The position numbers and the translations under genes were made by a program. From VAZQ01 sp963835165 (lineage in GTDB: Bacteria; Pseudomonadota; Alphaproteobacteria; Rhizobiales; Xanthobacteraceae), in the NCBI GenBank assembly GCA_963835165.1, contig CAWIGD010000036.1, positions 11,117-75,116 on the forward strand: 64,000 bases of DNA, read 5' to 3'. Below, one piece after another: positions 46,057-54,845 of the stretch (positions within the stretch are counted from its first letter, which is position 1; each line of letters opens with the position of its first letter). The notes under the pieces are model-generated. The model searched no databases and was not told the DNA's origin. It worked only from the letters and a program-made list of their open reading frames with translations.

Positions 46057-46557
46057 ATGATCGCGAGACGCAACCTCCTCCTTGCATTCTCGACCGGCAT
46101 CGCCTTCGCACTTTCGATCGGCATTGCCTTCGCTCCCGTCGAGGTGACGGCCGCCGAACCGTCCGCCACATCGTTCGTGGAGGGAGTCTACGCCCCCTAC
46201 AAAGACAAAAATGGAAAGGGAAATCCGCTCGACACCGACGCAGCGGTGAAGCGCTATTTCGAGCCCAGGCTCGCGACCCTGATCATCAAGGACCGCAACA
46301 AAGCCGCCAAGCGCGGCGACGTCTCGACGCTCGACATGGATCCCTTCATCGACGCCCAGGATTGGGACATCAGCGCCTTCGATGTCGCAGTCCGCGATAC
46401 CGGCGCCGACAAGGCGACCGCGACCGTCTCGTTCAAGAACCTGGGCAAGCCGACCACCGTGGTGCTTGACCTCGTCAAGCTCAGAGAGGGCTGGCGGATC
46501 GCCGACATCAACTGGGGCCGCAAGCCAACCTTGCGCGGACTTTTCTCCAAGAAATAA
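46057..46557 (+). CDS. DUF3828-like secreted protein
   Basis: A 166-residue protein with a signal peptide (residues 1-35, ending VEVTAAEP). The mature part (SFVEGVYAPYKDKNGKGNPL, AVKRYFEPRLATLIIKDRNKAAKRGDV, LDMDPFIDAQDWDISAFDVAV, VVLDLVKLREGWRIADINWG) matches the DUF3828/NTF2-like pattern of periplasmic proteins. Start at ATG 46057 is chosen over the longer open frame because the signal peptide begins there. The family has no known function. Confidence 0.72.
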   Translation: MIARRNLLLAFSTGIAFALSIGIAFAPVEVTAAEPSATSFVEGVYAPYKDKNGKGNPLDTDAAVKRYFEPRLATLIIKDRNKAAKRGDVSTLDMDPFIDAQDWDISAFDVAVRDTGADKATATVSFKNLGKPTTVVLDLVKLREGWRIADINWGRKPTLRGLFSKK

Positions 46558-46786
46558 GCCGCCCTCAATGTGCGGGTTCGTGCGCGCGCCTTGTTTGCCG
46601 ACCTGATCATTGTGGGCGGCCCGTGACCGCCTTTGCCCACCGGTGCGGTGGGCCGCGACGAGCGCACCTCAGCACAAAAAGCGAATTAGTGTGACGGACA
46701 TCACAGCCTGTCCCCGGGCGTGGGCGGCACAACATTCGTCGTCGGTGCCATGGCGGCGCGCGAGCGCGCGCCCGAGGGAGATTGTC

Positions 46787-47039
46787 ATGATGAGGATTCG
46801 CACTACAATGTTCGGCGTGGCCGGTTTGCTCGCCAGCGTGCTTTCGACCGCGGCGCTTGCCAGCGTCAGCAAGCCGACCGCGGAAGAACGTGCTGCCTGC
46901 ATGGGCGATGCGATGACCCTTTGCATTAGCGGCGATTCCGAACAGGGCACGCATCGCTTCGTGCCTCGCGTCGAAGATGTCCCAACTCAGCCCGCGGTGC
47001 CGGGCGCAGTTCGACAAGGCCGCTGCCGGCCGCCAATGA
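46787..47039 (+). pseudogene. Small secreted Cys-containing protein, frameshifted
   Basis: Starts MMRIRTTMFGVAGLLASVLSTAALASVSK (signal peptide) with a GAGGGAG box at 46774-46780. After AACMGDAMTLCIS the frame is lost at AGCGGCG (46928-46934). Deleting one G restores AIPNRARIASCLASKMSQLSPRCRAQFDKAAAGRQ and a TGA at 47037-47039, the expected end of this small rhizobial protein family, with four Cys. As sequenced, the frame runs on into the aldolase gene and would give a false fusion. Confidence 0.75.
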
Positions 47040-47098
47040 CCAGGACCGGGCAGGACATCGCGCCGCCCGGTGTGCGCTCTATCGAGAGGTCGGTCAGT

Positions 47099-47965
47099 AT
47101 GATCAAGTCCGGACGATCCCTGCGCCTGGGGCGGCTATTCAAAACAGACGAGACGCCGCTGTTTCTCGTCCCCCTGGACCATACCGTCACCGACGGGCCA
47201 TTTACCGACGCGCGCGGATACGACGCGTTATTGGGCATACTCGCCGACAATGGCGCCGACGCGATCGTCGTTCACAAGGGCCGCCTGCGGCTGCTTCCAC
47301 GATCCGTCTACGCCAAGCTTTCCGTCGTCGTCCATCTCAGCGCGTCGACCAAATACGCCGCGGATCCCACGTTCAAATATCAGGTGGCGGAGGTCGAAGA
47401 CTGTTTGCGCCGGGGGGCGGACGCCGTGAGCGTTCACGTCAATCTCGGCTCGCTCACGGAAGACCGGCAGCTCCGCAGCATGGCGGAGGTGGCGGATGCA
47501 TGCGACCGTGTCGGCCTTCCGCTGCTGGCGATGCTCTATCCCCGCGGCCCCGGAATCATGGATCATCCGCAGCTGGAAACCCTGCTGCACGCGGCGTCGC
47601 TGGCGGTCGACCTCGGCGCGGATATCGTGAAGTTGCCGATCGGTGGCTCAGTCGCGACAATGAAGCGGGTCGTCGATTCGTGTCCGATCCCGGTGCTTGC
47701 CGCCGGTGGTGCCCAGGTATCGGACCACCAGTTCGGCGCCTTCGTCGCCGACGTCATGACCAGCGGCGCGCGCGGGCTCGCGGCCGGCCGCAACATCTTC
47801 ATGGCGGCGGATCCCGCGGCAAAGGTGCGCGAGGTCCGACGACTGCTGTCCTTCCCCGTCGACGATTCTCATCACCAGGATACACCGCCGCTCGCGGCTT
47901 CAGGCAACGGCCAAATGGGGATCCTGACGACCTTGGACCTGGACCGTCAGGAGCGCGTGCGATGA
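47099..47965 (+). CDS. DhnA-type class I aldolase, ADH-synthase/GriI-like
   Basis: Class I aldolase of the fructose-bisphosphate aldolase (DhnA)/ADH synthase family, 288 residues from ATG 47099. Signatures are FLVPLDHTVTDGPF (family LDHGV-GP motif with catalytic Asp), LLAMLYPRGPGI (Tyr) and LGADIVKLPIGG (Schiff-base Lys). Family members join a three-carbon unit to aspartate semialdehyde, giving the seven-carbon amino-heptulosonate used by archaeal shikimate synthesis or by 3-amino-4-hydroxybenzoate synthesis (GriI). The overlapping DHQ synthase II homologue downstream is the exact partner expected. A longer open frame to 46610 is an artefact of the upstream frameshift. Confidence 0.85.
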   Translation: MIKSGRSLRLGRLFKTDETPLFLVPLDHTVTDGPFTDARGYDALLGILADNGADAIVVHKGRLRLLPRSVYAKLSVVVHLSASTKYAADPTFKYQVAEVEDCLRRGADAVSVHVNLGSLTEDRQLRSMAEVADACDRVGLPLLAMLYPRGPGIMDHPQLETLLHAASLAVDLGADIVKLPIGGSVATMKRVVDSCPIPVLAAGGAQVSDHQFGAFVADVMTSGARGLAAGRNIFMAADPAAKVREVRRLLSFPVDDSHHQDTPPLAASGNGQMGILTTLDLDRQERVR

Positions 47966-49077
47966 CGACGGCGTGGATCGATATCCGGGGCTGCAAGAGC
48001 GACGACATACCCGACATCATCTCGGCGGCCGCCGAGCATCGCATCGAGGGCGTGATCTTCGACGGCGAAAGCGACAACACGCCCGCGACACGCCAGGCCG
48101 GCGTGCAATGGGTCGCGTTCAAGAACGGCGGCAACGGCGCCGGCCCGGGCAGCGCCGACGCCGACATCTGTGTGCATTGCTACAACGGAGGCGCCTCCGG
48201 ACTGGCCGCGTCGCATCTGCGGCACAGCAAGAAGGACGGCATCCTCGTCGACGTCGAGAACATGGAGAGCCTGGAGGAGGCCTGCGCGGCGGTCCGCGCC
48301 GGGCTGTTGACCGTCATCCGATTCAAGGACCCGACGAAAATCCCGCTCGAGATCGTGCTGGCCGCGGGCTCGCGCCGCGGCGCAAAGATCATGACCTTCG
48401 TATCGGATTTGTCCGAAGCGAAGGTGGTCATGAGCGTATTGGAGTCGGGCCCCGACGGGGTGATCATGACGCCGCGATCGGCGGCCGAGGTCGAGGCACT
48501 CGGGCGACTTTGCACTCCGGTGCGCGGGCAGCTGGCGTTGAAGGAATTCTCGGTGACGGAAATCGCCGACGCGGGCACGGGCGATCGCGTCTGCGTCGAC
48601 ACCTGCTCGAATTTCTTCCGCGACGAGGGCCTGCTGGTGGGCGCGTTCGGCGGCGGATTTCTGCTCTGCTGCAGCGAAACTCACCCGCTGCCGTACATGC
48701 CGACGCGACCATTCCGCGTCAACGCCGGCGCGGTGAGCTCGTATATTCTTTCCTCGCCCGAAAGGACCAATTATCTGAGCGAGCTGCGCCAAGGGCACAC
48801 GGTGACCGCGGTCAGGGTGAACGGCGACACGCGCCCGGTCGTGGTCGGGCGTGCGAAGATCGAAACGCGTCCGCTGCTCCTGATCAAGGCGCGCAGCGCC
48901 GACGGCGATGAAGCATCGCTCATGCTGCAATACGATTGGCACGTCCGCATGCTCGGGCGCGCGGGCGCCGTCCACAACATCACGGAATTGACCCCCGGCG
49001 CGGTCATTCTGGGATACGCCGCCGCGCGCGCGCGGCATGTGGGTATGGCGGTGGACGAATATTGCCTGGAGCAATAA
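47962..49077 (+). CDS. 3-dehydroquinate synthase II family protein (AroB'/GriH-like)
   Basis: A 371-residue protein of the DHQ synthase II family (archaeal MJ1249 type; actinobacterial GriH). Conserved blocks are visible: GILVDVENMESLEEACAAV, VIMTPRSAAEVEALG, GDRVCVDTCSNFFRDEGLLVGAF, PFRVNAGAVSSYILS, LLIKARSADGDEASLMLQYDWHVRMLG and NITELTPGAVILGY. The start overlaps the aldolase stop (ATGA), so the pair is one transcription and probably one functional unit. Depending on subtype it deaminates and cyclises the C7 amino sugar acid to dehydroquinate, or makes 3-amino-4-hydroxybenzoate. No further pathway gene is adjacent. Confidence 0.87.
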   Translation: MTTAWIDIRGCKSDDIPDIISAAAEHRIEGVIFDGESDNTPATRQAGVQWVAFKNGGNGAGPGSADADICVHCYNGGASGLAASHLRHSKKDGILVDVENMESLEEACAAVRAGLLTVIRFKDPTKIPLEIVLAAGSRRGAKIMTFVSDLSEAKVVMSVLESGPDGVIMTPRSAAEVEALGRLCTPVRGQLALKEFSVTEIADAGTGDRVCVDTCSNFFRDEGLLVGAFGGGFLLCCSETHPLPYMPTRPFRVNAGAVSSYILSSPERTNYLSELRQGHTVTAVRVNGDTRPVVVGRAKIETRPLLLIKARSADGDEASLMLQYDWHVRMLGRAGAVHNITELTPGAVILGYAAARARHVGMAVDEYCLEQ

Positions 49078-49258
49078 CGCGCGGGCGCCTGGACCTGACT
49101 CGAGGTCCTCGGCAGCGTTGATCAGCGCTTGCCGCGTCCGCGATCAATGGCCATCCCCCACAAGGCGAGTTGATGGCCGTCAAACTCCGCCCGACAGGTC
49201 TTAGCTCAGGGATCGACCAGGAATGCGCGGACCACACCGTGTTCTAGCGCTCGGGCAA

Positions 49259-49486
49259 CTACCAAGGACGCCAAAGACGAACGACGGGCCAAACTTCCGA
49301 GTGAGCAAAGCGCCAAAACTGGACGACGGCGGGGACTGCCATCAGGATCGTTAGAGCTGTCATGACCACGTTCAGCCAGCGCGTTGTGGCTGTTTGTCGT
49401 TCAGTGGCCGCTTGCTGTCTCTCGATCGCGACCCGCAGGCGGTCCACGGCATCGCTGGCGGACCACTGAGGGATGTTGTCTGCCAT
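49259..49486 (-). CDS. Small single-pass membrane protein
   Basis: A 75-residue frame from ATG 49484-49486 (MADNIPQWSASDAVDRLRVAIERQQAATERQTATTRWLNVVMTALTILMAVPAVVQFW...). A charged, Gln-rich amphipathic helix (about 10-38) leads into one transmembrane helix (about 40-60). No family is recognised. The longer upstream frame has no coding character. Confidence 0.55.
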   Translation of the reverse strand: MADNIPQWSASDAVDRLRVAIERQQAATERQTATTRWLNVVMTALTILMAVPAVVQFWRFAHSEVWPVVRLWRPW

Positions 49487-49641
49487 GGCGGTCACCCCGT
49501 CGCCCGCATCCAGCGCCAAGCCCGCACAAGGAGCGGACCGGCCACAAGCTTTCCGTGATCGGAATGACCACGGCTCTTGAGGACGTAGAAGCGCCCGGCC
49601 GGTGAGAGCATTACACTCTGATGCCATTAACGAGCCGTTAA

Positions 49642-49740
49642 CTACGGCGCTTCCCGCCGCCAGCTCTTCGCGAACGCGGCCATCGCGGCCTCGCGCGTCG
49701 CTTCGTACAGTTGCGCCGGCGCGTGCGTCGATACGTCTAC
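49642..49740 (-). pseudogene. 3' remnant of a small rhizobial-type ORF
   Basis: Minus-strand frame ending ...DVSTHAPAQLYEATREAAMAAFAKSWRREAP then TAG at 49642-49644. The EATREAAMAAFAKSWRRE end is, from memory, the C-terminus of a small protein family common in Bradyrhizobium; its N-terminal part is not visible upstream. Confidence 0.4.
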
Positions 49741-50075
49741 CGACTTGGCTAATTGCGGGAGATGCGGAGGCCGCTGTCCCACGGGCGGAACCTGTGTACA
49801 GCGATTTCGGCGATTCTCCTCCGGTCTATGGCAAAGAATTGATTGTGGTCGCGCGCGTTCGATGACCGCGCAGCCGCATGCGTTCCCGTTTGAGAGTCCT
49901 GTCTGCGCTGCTCAGCGTAATCTGAACTGCCGTAGGGCGCTGTTTCGTTCGCCGCAGTCTGATCCGAATTCGTTAGCCATCCGATCCGAATGCAGTTCGA
50001 ACTCCAAACGACGCTTAGTCCCCCAAAAAAAGGGGGCGAACGTTTCGCCACCGGGGCGCAACATATTGAAAGGCT

Positions 50076-50090
50076 TGGCGCTCCCTAGGG
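50076..50090. other. Putative attachment-site core matching the tRNA-Glu 3' end
   Basis: The 15 bases TGGCGCTCCCTAGGG are identical, in the same orientation, to 63428-63442, the CCA-terminal 3' end of tRNA-Glu. The match ends at the next base on both sides. This is the arrangement left when an element integrates at a tRNA 3' end, and would bound a 13.4-kb segment. No integrase is encoded between the two copies. Confidence 0.45.
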
Positions 50091-50347
50091 AAGCGCGCGG
50101 AGCTAACTGCATCAACGGCTTAGCCGAAGGTTTGGGGCGAGGCTGCCCCATTGATCTTCAATGCATTCGCAGTTGCGCACCCCAAACCACCGCGCAATCC
50201 TGCTGAGCATTCTGATGCTGTGCGGCCAGGGTGCGAACGCAGCACTGCCGCCATGAAGGCCGTCGCGTCTCCGTACCTGCGTACTATTGAGACGATCGCT
50301 AGGTCCGTCCATGATTGGACTCGGACGATGGGGAAGTCGGCCGACGT

Positions 50348-50635
50348 CGTCCGGAATTCAAGCGGATGTGGGCGGAGCAGCACGTCAGCAAGACCCAGGT
50401 CTCCGCGCTGGGCGGGCTGCCGAAGGCGATCGGCGAGGTGCGATATCTCGACGATCGCGCCATCGACGAGGAGTGCCGCTATTTCAGAGCCGTACTCGAC
50501 GAGATGCCCGGCGCCTTCGTCGAGCCGTTCATGAGCGCGCCCTCCCCCGGCATTCTCGCCATGGCGGTGCGCAACGAATACTACGATACGCTCGAGGCCT
50601 ACCTGGCCGCGCTCGGCGCCGCAGCCTTCGTCACT
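50348..50635 (+). pseudogene. Internal fragment of a MetE-like (cobalamin-independent methionine synthase II-type) gene
   Basis: About 95 codons (PEFKRMWAEQHVSKTQ..., GEVRYLDDRAIDEECRYFRAVL..., EPFMSAPSPGILAMAVRNEYYDTLEAYLAALG) match the middle of the MetE/epoxyalkane-CoM-transferase-like family, whose proteins are about 370 residues. Both the N-terminal and the zinc-binding C-terminal parts are missing: upstream sequence is unrelated, and the frame continues 3' into nonsense. It is a dead fragment directly ahead of the TRAP transporter operon. Confidence 0.6.
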
Positions 50636-50725
50636 CACGGTCGAGCCGCGCCACGAACCCATGGACAACGATCGAAGCCGGCGTAGTATCGACACAACCA
50701 GAACACGCGATCTCGGGAGGATGCA

Positions 50726-51724
50726 ATGCTCTGCACGCCAAGGACGGCGCTCTTCGCCGCTGCGATCGCCGCCGTTTCCATCGTTGCGCCGTCGAGCCAC
50801 GCCCAACAGGCGGTCACCCTGCACGGCGCGGTCCAGTTCAACGACGAGCACGCCTTCAACAAGGCGCTGCTGAAATTCGAGGAGCTGGTCAAGAGCTACT
50901 ACGGCAAGCCGATCAACTTCGTGCTCCATCGCAACAGCGAGCTGGGGCTGGAGAAGGACTACTTCGCCTACATGAACCAGGGCATCTCCGTCGACTACGG
51001 CATCGTCTCGCCCGCCCACATGTCGACCTTCTCGAAGGCCGCCCCGTTCATCGACGCGCCCTTCCTGTTCCGCGACCTCGACCACTGGAACAAGGTGCTC
51101 GACGCCGACTTGCTCAAGCCGATCGCCGACGAGATCGCGCAGAAGGCGGACGTGATGCTGATCGGCTATGCCGGCGGCGGCGTGCGCAACATCTTCGTCA
51201 ACAAGCCCGTGCGCAACCTCGCCGAGATGAAGGGGCTGAAGGTCCGCGTCCAGGGCGCGCCGATCTGGAGCCGCACCTTCTCGGCGATTGGCATGTCGCC
51301 GACCGTGATCGCCTACAACGAGATCTACAATGCCATTCAGAACGGCGTCATCGCCGCCGGCGAGAATGAGGCCGCCGGCGTCGAGCAGATGAAATTCTTC
51401 GAGGTCGGTCCCAATCTCTCGATGACCGAGCACGCGATCACCATCCGGCCGATCTGCTTCTCCGGCAAGACCTTCAAGAAGCTTCCGCCCGAGCTGCAAG
51501 CCGCGGTCATCAAGGCCGGCAAGGAAGCCGGCGCCTACGGCCGGCAGATCAAGTCCTCGGAGGACAGCGCCAAGCTCGACGCCTTGGAAAAGGCCGGCAA
51601 GCTCAAGCGCATCGCCTTCACCGATCGCGCGGAGATGAAGAAACTGGTCGATCCGGTGATGGTGGCTTACGCCAAGGAGATCGGCGCGGACGCGATCTAC
51701 GCGCAGATCAACGCCATCAAATAG
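50726..51724 (+). CDS. TRAP transporter solute-binding protein (DctP family)
   Basis: A 332-residue periplasmic receptor with signal peptide 1-26 (ends SSHAQQ). DctP-type blocks: NDEHAFNKALLKFEELVKSYYGKPINFVLHRNSELGLEKDYF, GISVDYGIVSPAHMSTF, MKGLKVRVQGAPIWSRTFSAIGMSPTVIAYNEIYNAIQNGVIAAGENEAAG (with the conserved Arg for carboxylate binding). It forms a complete TRAP system with the following small and large permease genes. The ligand is probably an organic acid. Confidence 0.92.
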   Translation: MLCTPRTALFAAAIAAVSIVAPSSHAQQAVTLHGAVQFNDEHAFNKALLKFEELVKSYYGKPINFVLHRNSELGLEKDYFAYMNQGISVDYGIVSPAHMSTFSKAAPFIDAPFLFRDLDHWNKVLDADLLKPIADEIAQKADVMLIGYAGGGVRNIFVNKPVRNLAEMKGLKVRVQGAPIWSRTFSAIGMSPTVIAYNEIYNAIQNGVIAAGENEAAGVEQMKFFEVGPNLSMTEHAITIRPICFSGKTFKKLPPELQAAVIKAGKEAGAYGRQIKSSEDSAKLDALEKAGKLKRIAFTDRAEMKKLVDPVMVAYAKEIGADAIYAQINAIK

Positions 51725-51788
51725 CTCGGCCGTTCCACGACGCGGTCCCGCGCGGACCGCGCCCTTCATCGGCGTCGACCTCCCGCGC

Positions 51789-52271
51789 ATGAAAAAGCTG
51801 ATCGACGGCTATTGCCAACTCCTGACCTGGCTGATGGTGGCAACCGTCGCGATCCTGGTCGTTCCGGTCTCGCTGCAGATCGTCTCGCGCTATACCCAGC
51901 TGATCCCGAGCTACATCTGGACGGAGGAGCTGTCGCGCTTTCTGTTCATCTGGATGGTCATGCTCGGCGCCATGATCGGGATCAAGGAAGGCACGCATTT
52001 CGAGGTCGACATCTGGCCGGAACTCAGCCGGCGCGCCAATGCCATGCTGAAAATCGTCTCGAACCTTTTCGTGCTGATCTTCGCGCTGGTCTACCTCTAT
52101 TGGGGGATCAAGTTCGTGGAGTTCGGCTGGCATCAGGAATCCGAGCTCGCCGAGCTGCCCATGCCGTTCATCTTCGTCGCCTGGCCGCTCGCCGGCGCAA
52201 CCTGGATCGTCTTCCTGGGCGAGGCCTTCGTCGACAATATCCGTATCCTGGCCGGAAGGCCTGCCGCATGA
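51789..52271 (+). CDS. TRAP transporter small permease (DctQ family)
   Basis: A 160-residue membrane protein with four helices (LLTWLMVATVAILVVPVSLQIVSRY, SRFLFIWMVMLGAMIGIKEGTHFEVDIWP, MLKIVSNLFVLIFALVYLYWGIKFVEFGW, FIFVAWPLAGATWIVFLGEAF). It overlaps the large permease gene by 4 bases (ATGA). It serves as the Q scaffold of the transporter. Confidence 0.93.
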   Translation: MKKLIDGYCQLLTWLMVATVAILVVPVSLQIVSRYTQLIPSYIWTEELSRFLFIWMVMLGAMIGIKEGTHFEVDIWPELSRRANAMLKIVSNLFVLIFALVYLYWGIKFVEFGWHQESELAELPMPFIFVAWPLAGATWIVFLGEAFVDNIRILAGRPAA

Positions 52272-53587
52272 CGCAGGTCGCAATGTCGCCCGGCCAGGCC
52301 GCGCTGGTGCTGTTCGGCGCGTTCTTCGTGCTGATCGCGCTGCGGGTGCCGGTGGCGTTTGCGCTCGGGCTCGCGTGCCTGCCGCCGCTGCTGTTCGAGC
52401 AGCGGCTGTCGCCCCTGGTGCTCTTCAACGAAACCTTCAAGTCCTACAACTCTTTCATCCTGCTGGCGGTGCCGTTCTTCCTCTTGACCGCCAATCTGAT
52501 GAATATCGGCGGCATCACCGATCGCCTCGTGCATCTCTCGCGCACGATGGTCGGCAATTGGCCGGGGTCGCTGGCGCAGATCAATGTGCTCCTTTCGGTG
52601 TTCTTCGCCGGCATCTCCGGCTCCTCCACGGCCGACGCCGCGAGCCAGAGCAAGATCTTCATCGAGGCGCAGACCAAGGAAGGCTACGACCTGTCGTTCT
52701 CGATCGCGATCACCGCAGTGTCGGCGGTGCTCGCCGTGATCATCCCGCCCTCGATCCTGATGATCGTGTGGGGCGGCGTGTTGTCGGTCTCGATCGGCGC
52801 GCTCTACCTCGCGGGCATTCTTCCGGGCCTGCTGATCGCCGCCGCGCAGATGGCGACCGTGCACGTCTATGCCAAGATCTATCACTACCCTGTCTACCCG
52901 CGCGCGACGTTGCGGGAGTTCATCTGCTCCGCGGCGCAGTCAGTGCCGGCGCTGATGACGCCGTTCATCATCGTCGGCGGCATCCTGCTCGGCTGGTTCA
53001 CCGCGACCGAATCGGCATGCGTCGCCGTGATCTATGCGGCGGTGCTGTCGATCTTCGTCTATCGCGAGATGGACCCGAGGCAGCTCTATCATGCATTGGC
53101 CGAGACCGGCCGGCTCTCCGCCGTCGCGCTGTTCTGCGTCGGCACCGCTTCCGCGTTCGGATGGATGCTGGCCTATTACCAGATTCCCCGCGCGCTGCTG
53201 GCCAACGTCACCACCTGGGGCATGGGGATCACTGAAGTCGGCTTCTTCATCGCCTTCGTCTTCCTGGTGGTGGGCTGCTTCCTCGATGCAATCCCGGCGA
53301 TCATCATCGTCGGCACCACGCTCGAACCGCTGGCGCGGTCTGTGGGCATGCACCCGGTGCAATTCGCCATCATCGGCATCGTCTCGCTCGCTTTCGGGCT
53401 GGTGACGCCGCCCTATGGGCTCTGCCTCATGATCTCCTGCGCGGTCGCCAGGGTGCGGTTGCGCTACGCATTGAAGGATACGATGATCATGCTGGTGCCG
53501 ATGCTGTTGGTGCTGGCGGCGATCATCGCCTGGCCGGAGATTCCGCTGCTCCTGCCGCGGCTGATCTCGCCCGAATTCTTGCGCTGA
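52268..53587 (+). CDS. TRAP transporter large permease (DctM family)
   Basis: A 439-residue multi-pass transporter, start ATG 52268. M-subunit motifs: LRVPVAFALGLACLPPLL, PFFLLTANLMNIGGITDRLVHLSRTMVG, FFAGISGSSTADAASQSKI, IPPSILMIVWGGVLSVSIGALYLAGILPGLLI, FFIAFVFLVVGCFLDAIPAIIIVGTTLEPLA and the terminal VTPPYGLCLMISC. It couples Na+ entry to solute uptake. The stop overlaps the start of the TauD-like gene by one base. Confidence 0.94.
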   Translation: MTQVAMSPGQAALVLFGAFFVLIALRVPVAFALGLACLPPLLFEQRLSPLVLFNETFKSYNSFILLAVPFFLLTANLMNIGGITDRLVHLSRTMVGNWPGSLAQINVLLSVFFAGISGSSTADAASQSKIFIEAQTKEGYDLSFSIAITAVSAVLAVIIPPSILMIVWGGVLSVSIGALYLAGILPGLLIAAAQMATVHVYAKIYHYPVYPRATLREFICSAAQSVPALMTPFIIVGGILLGWFTATESACVAVIYAAVLSIFVYREMDPRQLYHALAETGRLSAVALFCVGTASAFGWMLAYYQIPRALLANVTTWGMGITEVGFFIAFVFLVVGCFLDAIPAIIIVGTTLEPLARSVGMHPVQFAIIGIVSLAFGLVTPPYGLCLMISCAVARVRLRYALKDTMIMLVPMLLVLAAIIAWPEIPLLLPRLISPEFLR

Positions 53588-54483
53588 TGCGCGAGGGCTC
53601 GCTGACGATGCTGACGCAGCGCAAGCTGTCGAATGTGCTTGGCAGCGCGATCGAGGGCATCGATCTCTCGCGCGAGCTCGCCGATGCCGAGTTCTGCGAG
53701 CTCGCTCGGGCGCTGTGGGAAGGAGGCGTGCTGGCGATCAAGGGGCAGCGCCTCGCGCCCGGCCAGTTCCTGGCGTTTGCGCGCCGCTTCGGTCGGCCCG
53801 AGCCGCACGTCATCAATCAGTTCCATTATCCCGGCTACCCTGACATCCTCATCCTCTCGAATCGACGCAACAACGGAGAGCCGATCGGACTTGCCGACGC
53901 GGGCAGCTACTTCCACACCGACTATTCCTATCTCGAGGTCCCGGCCCGCCTCACCATGCTCTACTCGATCGAGGTGCCGAGCCGCGGCGGCGATACGCTG
54001 TTCGCCAACATGTCGGCGGCCTACGACGACGTCGCCGAAAGCATGAAGCGGCGCATCGACCACCTCGTGGTGCTGCACCATTACGGCAACCGCGACGATC
54101 TCGACGAGGACTCGCGCACCGCCGCCTCGAAGCTGACGGCCGAGCAGAAGGACAAGGTGAGCTGGGTGCGCCACGAGCTGGTTCGCACGCATCATTTTAC
54201 CGGACGCAAGGCGCTTTACGCGGTTTCGGGCAGCTCGTTCGAGATCGAAGGCATGCCGGCGGACGAAGGGCGCCGCCTGCTGGACGAGTTGAAGGCACAT
54301 GCGCTGCAGGACAAATATCGCTTGAGCTACTCCTACGAGGTCGGCGACGTCGTGCTCTGGGACGACTTGTCGACGCTCCATTCCGCAACGCTCACGGATG
54401 CCGCCGATCCGCGTACCCTCTGGCGGATCACGGTCAAGGAGCCGGGCGCGCGGTACGGGGCGGAGGCTCGACATCTCGATTGA
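53587..54483 (+). CDS. TauD/TfdA-family Fe(II)/2-oxoglutarate dioxygenase
   Basis: A 298-residue oxygenase. The facial triad is seen as YFHTDYSY (HxD, about residue 112-114) and STLHSATLTD (distal His, about 263), followed by RTLWRITVKEPG with the 2-oxoglutarate-binding Arg. Translational coupling to the TRAP genes suggests it hydroxylates the imported compound (a sulfonate, phenoxy or other organic acid). An internal ATG at 53608 (MLTQRKLSNVLG) is an alternative start. Confidence 0.9.
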   Translation: MREGSLTMLTQRKLSNVLGSAIEGIDLSRELADAEFCELARALWEGGVLAIKGQRLAPGQFLAFARRFGRPEPHVINQFHYPGYPDILILSNRRNNGEPIGLADAGSYFHTDYSYLEVPARLTMLYSIEVPSRGGDTLFANMSAAYDDVAESMKRRIDHLVVLHHYGNRDDLDEDSRTAASKLTAEQKDKVSWVRHELVRTHHFTGRKALYAVSGSSFEIEGMPADEGRRLLDELKAHALQDKYRLSYSYEVGDVVLWDDLSTLHSATLTDAADPRTLWRITVKEPGARYGAEARHLD

Positions 54484-54499
54484 CGGGTAGATCGAGCAA

Positions 54500-54845
54500 T
54501 GCCGAGCAGCCTGCTCCGCGTCAATGCACTCGCCGTCACGATCAGACCACCATTGCCAAAACGCGCGAAGGCGGTAATTCCACGCTCCATCTCGCTCGGG
54601 TCGCGCACATTGACGGGGCTACCTCCACTCAAGCGACGGCGCGGCAGATTGGATGGCGCCGAACATGCCAATCTCTGCGGTGATAGCGGGATCGCGAATG
54701 ACCGCCGCTCGCGTCACGGCCGGCGGGATCTCATTGAGAAGTTCAACGATTTTCCGGCGATGCCATATTCGAACTGAGTAAAACCGGTGGCGTTGCCGCC
54801 GGCTGGGCCAAGCTGCTGACCAGGCCCGATCCGACCGGGTCGGGG
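54500..54845 (-). pseudogene. Remnant of an ABC-transporter solute-binding protein gene
   Basis: Minus-strand translation over three frames gives consecutive pieces of a TrpX-type ABC substrate-binding protein: PDPVGSGLVSSLAQP, GGNATGFTQFEYGIAGKS, EIPPAVTRAAVIRDPAITAEIGMFGAIQSAAPSL, and SPVNVRDPSEMERGITAFARFGNGGLIVTASAL. At least three single-base shifts and loss of both ends make it nonfunctional. Its right end runs into the GTG used as start of the DUF1080 gene on the other strand. Confidence 0.7.

Noticed and set aside
46610..47965. Single 451-codon fusion protein
   Set aside because: Product of a one-base frameshift; the small secreted protein and the aldolase each have their own start and RBS.
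49602..49865. 87-codon + strand open frame
   Set aside because: No ribosome binding site or family, and it covers a minus-strand gene remnant.
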